From positions 43,485 through 107,484 of the forward strand of contig JANYGI010000092.1 of assembly GCA_025362495.1 (NCBI GenBank): DNA of 64,000 nucleotides, written 5' to 3'. Each line of letters begins with the position of its first letter. The stretch's first letter is position 1. Of the stretch, positions 60,710-64,000 are shown piece by piece. Both the position numbers and the translations under genes were made by a program. The DNA is from Byssovorax sp. Lineage in GTDB: Bacteria; Myxococcota_A; Polyangia; Polyangiales; Polyangiaceae. The notes beneath the pieces were generated by a model. That model worked only from the letters and a program-made list of their open reading frames with translations. It made no database searches and was not told the origin of the DNA.

Positions 60710-61198
60710 TCACGCGGCGAAGACGAGCTGTCCTTGCTCGTGCGTGAGCAGGTAACGCTTGCGATCGATCCCGCCGCCGAAGCCGGTGAGCGCCCCGCCG
60801 GCGCCGATCACTCGGTGACAGGGGACGATGATCGAGATGGGGTTATTCCCGTTGGCCCCGCCGACGGCGCGCACCGCTCTGGGGGCACCCACCGCTGCCG
60901 CGATATCGCTGTACGAGCACGTCTCGCCGTACGGGATGTCGCGCAGCGCCATCCACACGCGCTCCTGGAACGGCGTGCCACGGGGCGCGAGGGGGAGGTT
61001 GAATCGCTGGATCTTCCCTGCGAAATAGGCGTCCAGCTGCCGGCGCGCCTCGTCCAGGATCGCGTCGTTCCCCGGCTCGGCCTCGGCGAGCGGTCGAATC
61101 GGTCTGGAGTGGTTGTCGAACGCCAGCGCTGTCAGCGCCTGGCCACTGGAGACCAGGCTCAGCGGGCCGACGGGGCTGTCATGGATCACGAACTTCAT
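60710..61198 (-). CDS. ogt: Methylated-DNA-[protein]-cysteine S-methyltransferase
   Basis: The 162-residue enzyme takes methyl groups off O6-alkylguanine in DNA onto its own cysteine, C127 of the IIVPCHRVIG motif. The helix-turn-helix DNA-binding part (TPFQERVWMALRDIPYGETCSYSDIA) is normal. Its ATG overlaps the stop of the upstream Ada-AlkA gene by four bases (ATGA), so the two are translationally coupled. Confidence 0.93.
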   Translation of the reverse strand: MKFVIHDSPVGPLSLVSSGQALTALAFDNHSRPIRPLAEAEPGNDAILDEARRQLDAYFAGKIQRFNLPLAPRGTPFQERVWMALRDIPYGETCSYSDIAAAVGAPRAVRAVGGANGNNPISIIVPCHRVIGAGGALTGFGGGIDRKRYLLTHEQGQLVFAA

Positions 61199-62628
61199 GC
61201 GGATTGCCTTTCAGAGCTCGAATGTCGCCGCCAGAGCCGCGCTGCCGCGTAACCTCGCCACGGCCTCCAGGCCTCGCACGCGTCGCCGAGATCGGCCTCG
61301 CCGAACGCCGTGCGCAGCGCCGAGTCGCCGAGCGGGAACGCGTCCGGATCGCCCAGGCCGCGCAGCGCCACGTACTCCAGCGTCCAGGGGCCGATTCCAG
61401 GGATCTTCGCCAGGCCTGCTCTACCCATGGCCAGCGCGCCGCGCGAGAGCCGCAAACGACCCTCTGCCGCTGCGCGCGCCAGCTCTCGCACGGTCTCGCC
61501 GCGTTTTCGAGGCATTCCGAGGCGTGATATGTCGTCCGCGGCGGCGTCGGCCAGGCGGTCGGGGGAGGGGAAGAGTCGGGTCAGCGCGGGGAACGGGGTC
61601 TCGATGACGGCGCCGAAGCGCTCGACCAGGCGCGCGCCGAGCGTGCGCCCCGCGGCCAGCGTCACCTGCTGTCCGAGCACGGCGCGCACGGCCGTTTCGA
61701 AGGGGTCAATCGCGCCGGGCAGGCGCACCGCCGCGCCCTCCCCGGCGAAGAGCGGGTGTCGCGACAGGGCACCATGAATGGCCTCGACGTCGGCGTCGAG
61801 ATCGAACGCGCCGCGCGCGGCGGCCACGAGCTGGCGCACGGCCGGGAACAGGCCATCCGAGAGGCGCAATTCGACGCCGCTCGGATCCACCGCCAGCGTG
61901 AGCCAGCCCCGGTGAGGCCCGACGGCCAGCGTGCGCGCCCAGGTGCGCTCGTCGACGGGCGCCTCCATCCCCTCGATTGCACGGCGCTTCAGATCCTCGA
62001 TGGCCGCGTCCGGCTCGAGCCGACCGCGCGCCTCCAGACGCAGAGAGAGCGCCTGGGGCGAGGGCCGCTCGGGCCGGCGTCGCACCCGCGAAGGGGTCAG
62101 TCGATAGCGCTCCACGAAGAGCGCATTGAAGCGGCGCACGCTCCTGAATCCACTGGCAAAAGCGACCGCGGCCATCGATAGATCGGTGTCGCCGAGGAGG
62201 CGCTTGGCGGTGAGCAGGCGGTGAGTCTGCGCCAGCTCGATGGGCGCCGCGCCGAACGTCTCCATCATCACACGGCGCAGGTGCCGACCGGTGACGCCCA
62301 GCTCGGCCGCGAGATCTTCCAGCCCGGTCTCCTCCAGCGCGCCGGCCTCGATGCGCTTGAGCGCGTCGTGCGCCAGGCGCTCGGCGGCGTCGATGGGTGC
62401 CTGTCCGGGCGCGCGCTCCGGCCGGCAAAGCAAGCACGGCCGGAACCCCTCGCGCTCGGCCGCGGCCGCGGTGGGGAAGAAGCGCCGGTTCTCTCGCTTC
62501 GGGATGCGGGCCGGGCAGACGCAGCGACAGTAGATGTCGGTGCTGGTGACGCCGGTGAAGAAGAGCCCGTCGAAGCGCCGATCGCGGGCCTCGACGGCGG
62601 CGTGGGCGGCCTCGTCGTCTATCGTCAT
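61195..62628 (-). CDS. Ada-AraC-AlkA fusion: alkylation-response regulator and DNA-3-methyladenine glycosylase
   Basis: ATG at 62628 gives 477 residues. The N-terminal Ada metal site has C34, C38, C65 and C68 (plus C36), which bind zinc and take the methyl signal from phosphotriesters. An AraC-type helix-turn-helix follows (about 93-185; LGVTGRHLRRVM, MAAVAFASGFRSVRRFNALF). The rest is AlkA with the helix-hairpin-helix (LAKIPGIGPWTLEYVALRGLGDPDAFP, catalytic Asp in the last part). It should both sense alkylation and remove alkylated bases. The start is chosen over an upstream M because the Ada motif follows it. Confidence 0.9.
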   Translation of the reverse strand: MTIDDEAAHAAVEARDRRFDGLFFTGVTSTDIYCRCVCPARIPKRENRRFFPTAAAAEREGFRPCLLCRPERAPGQAPIDAAERLAHDALKRIEAGALEETGLEDLAAELGVTGRHLRRVMMETFGAAPIELAQTHRLLTAKRLLGDTDLSMAAVAFASGFRSVRRFNALFVERYRLTPSRVRRRPERPSPQALSLRLEARGRLEPDAAIEDLKRRAIEGMEAPVDERTWARTLAVGPHRGWLTLAVDPSGVELRLSDGLFPAVRQLVAAARGAFDLDADVEAIHGALSRHPLFAGEGAAVRLPGAIDPFETAVRAVLGQQVTLAAGRTLGARLVERFGAVIETPFPALTRLFPSPDRLADAAADDISRLGMPRKRGETVRELARAAAEGRLRLSRGALAMGRAGLAKIPGIGPWTLEYVALRGLGDPDAFPLGDSALRTAFGEADLGDACEAWRPWRGYAAARLWRRHSSSERQSA

Positions 62629-62711
62629 GGCCCGACCATGCCGCCTTTCGCGGGTGCTGTCTCGCCGGATTCGGACATGCTCATCACGTTGATCCACGAT
62701 AAGCTGAGCGC

Positions 62712-63590
62712 ATGCAGCCCCCTTCTCCGACGCTGGTCACCGCCTCCGACGTCATGGCGGAGATCCAGCGGCAGTTCGGCGCCGGCAGCGACGCGGGCCT
62801 GAAGATCCGGGTCTACGGCGCGCCGGAAGGCGGCGAGGCCTCGGCCGAGGCCTTCCGCGAAATGCTGGCGTCGCTCCAGATGTACGACGACCGCTACCGC
62901 GTCGGCGGCGGTGAAGAGGTCCTCGTCGAGCCGCCGAGCCGCGCCGCTCTCACCCGCGGGCTCTCGGTCCTCGGCCGCGTCGAGCATCAGAAGCGGGTCC
63001 TCGACCACATCCTCACCACCTTTGGCCGCCGTCTCATCGATCCTCTCGCGGCCATCCTCGACACCACCCCCGAGGGGGCCTTGACGGCCCGACTCGGCAC
63101 CGCGCGCGACCTCCTGCTCGCCCAGATTGCCGATCTGAAGCTGACGCCCGAGTCCCAGCAAATCCTCACGACGGACATCCAGAAGCTCCTGACGCCCGAG
63201 TATCTGGCGATGGTGGCCGAGCACGAGGAGCGGGTGCAACGTCCGCAGGTCAAGGCCCTGGCGCAGCAGATCCTCCGCCTCCTCGGCGCCACGTTCCGCC
63301 GCGCCCTCGGCCGCTGGCCCGAGCACGCCGAGCAAATCGCCGCCGGCATCTCCCGCCGCGCCCCGCCGCGCCTGCGCCTCCAGGACGTGCCCGGACTCCT
63401 GCGCTCGCAGGTGACGAAGGGAGTGGAAGAGTTCCTGTGGGTGGAGACGAGCACCGAGATCGAGGGTGCCTTGGGCCCCTTGTTCGCCGCCCATCGAGGC
63501 CTCGTCGCCGTGCGCCCACCAACGCTGGACCGGAGCGTCTACCGGGAGTTCGCCGAGGCCTGCTGGACGATCATCATCGAGCACTGTTGA
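62712..63590 (+). CDS. Unrecognised soluble protein
   Basis: The 292-residue product (start at 62712) has no recognised family. It is mostly helical, with short charged helices (RVEHQKRVLDHILTTFGRRLIDPLAAIL, KLLTPEYLAMVAEHEERVQRPQVKALAQQILRLLGATFRRALGRWP) and two cysteines close to the C-terminus. No signal peptide or transmembrane helix is visible. It is divergent from the Ada-AlkA gene (83 bp apart) and probably cytoplasmic. Confidence 0.6.
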   Translation: MQPPSPTLVTASDVMAEIQRQFGAGSDAGLKIRVYGAPEGGEASAEAFREMLASLQMYDDRYRVGGGEEVLVEPPSRAALTRGLSVLGRVEHQKRVLDHILTTFGRRLIDPLAAILDTTPEGALTARLGTARDLLLAQIADLKLTPESQQILTTDIQKLLTPEYLAMVAEHEERVQRPQVKALAQQILRLLGATFRRALGRWPEHAEQIAAGISRRAPPRLRLQDVPGLLRSQVTKGVEEFLWVETSTEIEGALGPLFAAHRGLVAVRPPTLDRSVYREFAEACWTIIIEHC

Positions 63591-63632
63591 TACCCGCTGG
63601 ACGGGGCTCCCGAGGGCCTGTTGAATGGGCGG

Positions 63633-64000
63633 ATGTCCCTCGCCGAGCGCACCCGATGGGATGCCCGCTACCGCGGCGCCTCGCCCGACTTCACGCCTTC
63701 GGCCTTCCTCGCGGAGCTCGACGCGATCCTCCCGCGCCGCGGCCGCGCGCTCGACGTCGGCGGCGGCGCGGGGCGCAACGCGCTCGCGCTCGCCCGCCGC
63801 GGGCTCGACGTGACACTCGCCGACATCTCGCCGCTCGGCCTCGCGCTCGCCCACGACGAGGCGATCCGCACGGGAAATCGCCTCGAAATCGTCGCGCTCG
63901 ATCTCGAGAGCGATCCTCTCCCGACCGGCCCGTGGGACGTGATCCTCCAGTTCAACTACCTCCACCGGCCGCTCTTCCCGCGCTATCCCGCGCTGCTCGC
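63633..64000 (+). CDS. Class I SAM-dependent methyltransferase (3' end cut off by window)
   Basis: ATG at 63633 gives 122 readable residues before the window ends. Motif I is ALDVGGGAGRNALALA and the acidic residue of the next strand is VTLADIS; a later strand is DVILQFNYLHRPL. This resembles the TehB/tellurite-resistance-like or small-molecule methyltransferases, but the part that sets substrate is outside the window. Confidence 0.75.
   Translation, partial: MSLAERTRWDARYRGASPDFTPSAFLAELDAILPRRGRALDVGGGAGRNALALARRGLDVTLADISPLGLALAHDEAIRTGNRLEIVALDLESDPLPTGPWDVILQFNYLHRPLFPRYPALL

Noticed and set aside
60544..60747. A short open frame across the nested inverted repeat
   Set aside because: It is Arg/Pro-rich, lies wholly inside the palindrome, and has no homology or ribosome-binding site.

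Overview
The window is high-GC DNA with strong codon bias, GTG and TTG starts and short spacers. It reads like a myxobacterial chromosome, most likely the Sorangium/Polyangium side of the group. This is an inference from gene content: a MYXO-CTERM sorting tail (17.9 kb), a eukaryotic-like Ser/Thr kinase, a PP2C phosphatase, DUF4388 and PEGA domains, and at least thirteen predicted lipoproteins, many with Gly/Ser/Thr linkers after the lipobox. No tRNA, rRNA, CRISPR array, integrase or insertion sequence was recognised. The window looks like core chromosome with a few mobile-like scars.

Layout. 0-8 kb: an aminotransferase cut by the window edge, an esterase lipoprotein, a wrecked phosphofructokinase overlapping an amidohydrolase, NAD+ synthase (nadE) and a PD-(D/E)XK Rpn-type protein. 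8-14 kb: a PLP decarboxylase, a BON/SRPBCC protein, and a TonB-dependent receptor with its own TonB-like domain followed by a lipoprotein. 14-23 kb: exported proteins, including a copper-monooxygenase-like lipoprotein, a MYXO-CTERM beta-helix protein, a sulfatase-like lipoprotein and a DUF885 lipoprotein, with a long palindrome between the last two. 23-30 kb: purB, a universal stress protein, gamma-glutamyltransferase, a Ser/Thr kinase and Cys-rich exported proteins. 30.7-33.7 kb: a three-lipoprotein operon with a second copper-monooxygenase-like protein. 33.8-43.3 kb: housekeeping genes (citrate synthase, AarF/UbiB kinase, HU, NAD kinase, NUDIX, 3-hydroxyacyl-CoA dehydrogenase).

43.4-55.3 kb is a signalling region. 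An ECF sigma factor is coupled to a 1544-residue zinc-finger/FecR/VIT/VWA membrane protein. Next come a dinucleotide-binding reductase, an HtrA-like protein that has lost its catalytic residues, a PP2C phosphatase, and a REC-REC-DUF4388-TM-PEGA protein. This region is the best candidate for an undescribed system.

55-64 kb: an AAC(6')-like acetyltransferase, DAHP synthase, a sugar-nucleotide/glycosyltransferase/methyltransferase set closed by a nested inverted repeat, an alkylation-repair operon (Ada-AlkA fusion plus Ogt), an unrecognised gene, and a methyltransferase cut by the window end.

The long opposite-strand open frames across the window (up to about 1300 codons) are GC-skew shadows and were left out.
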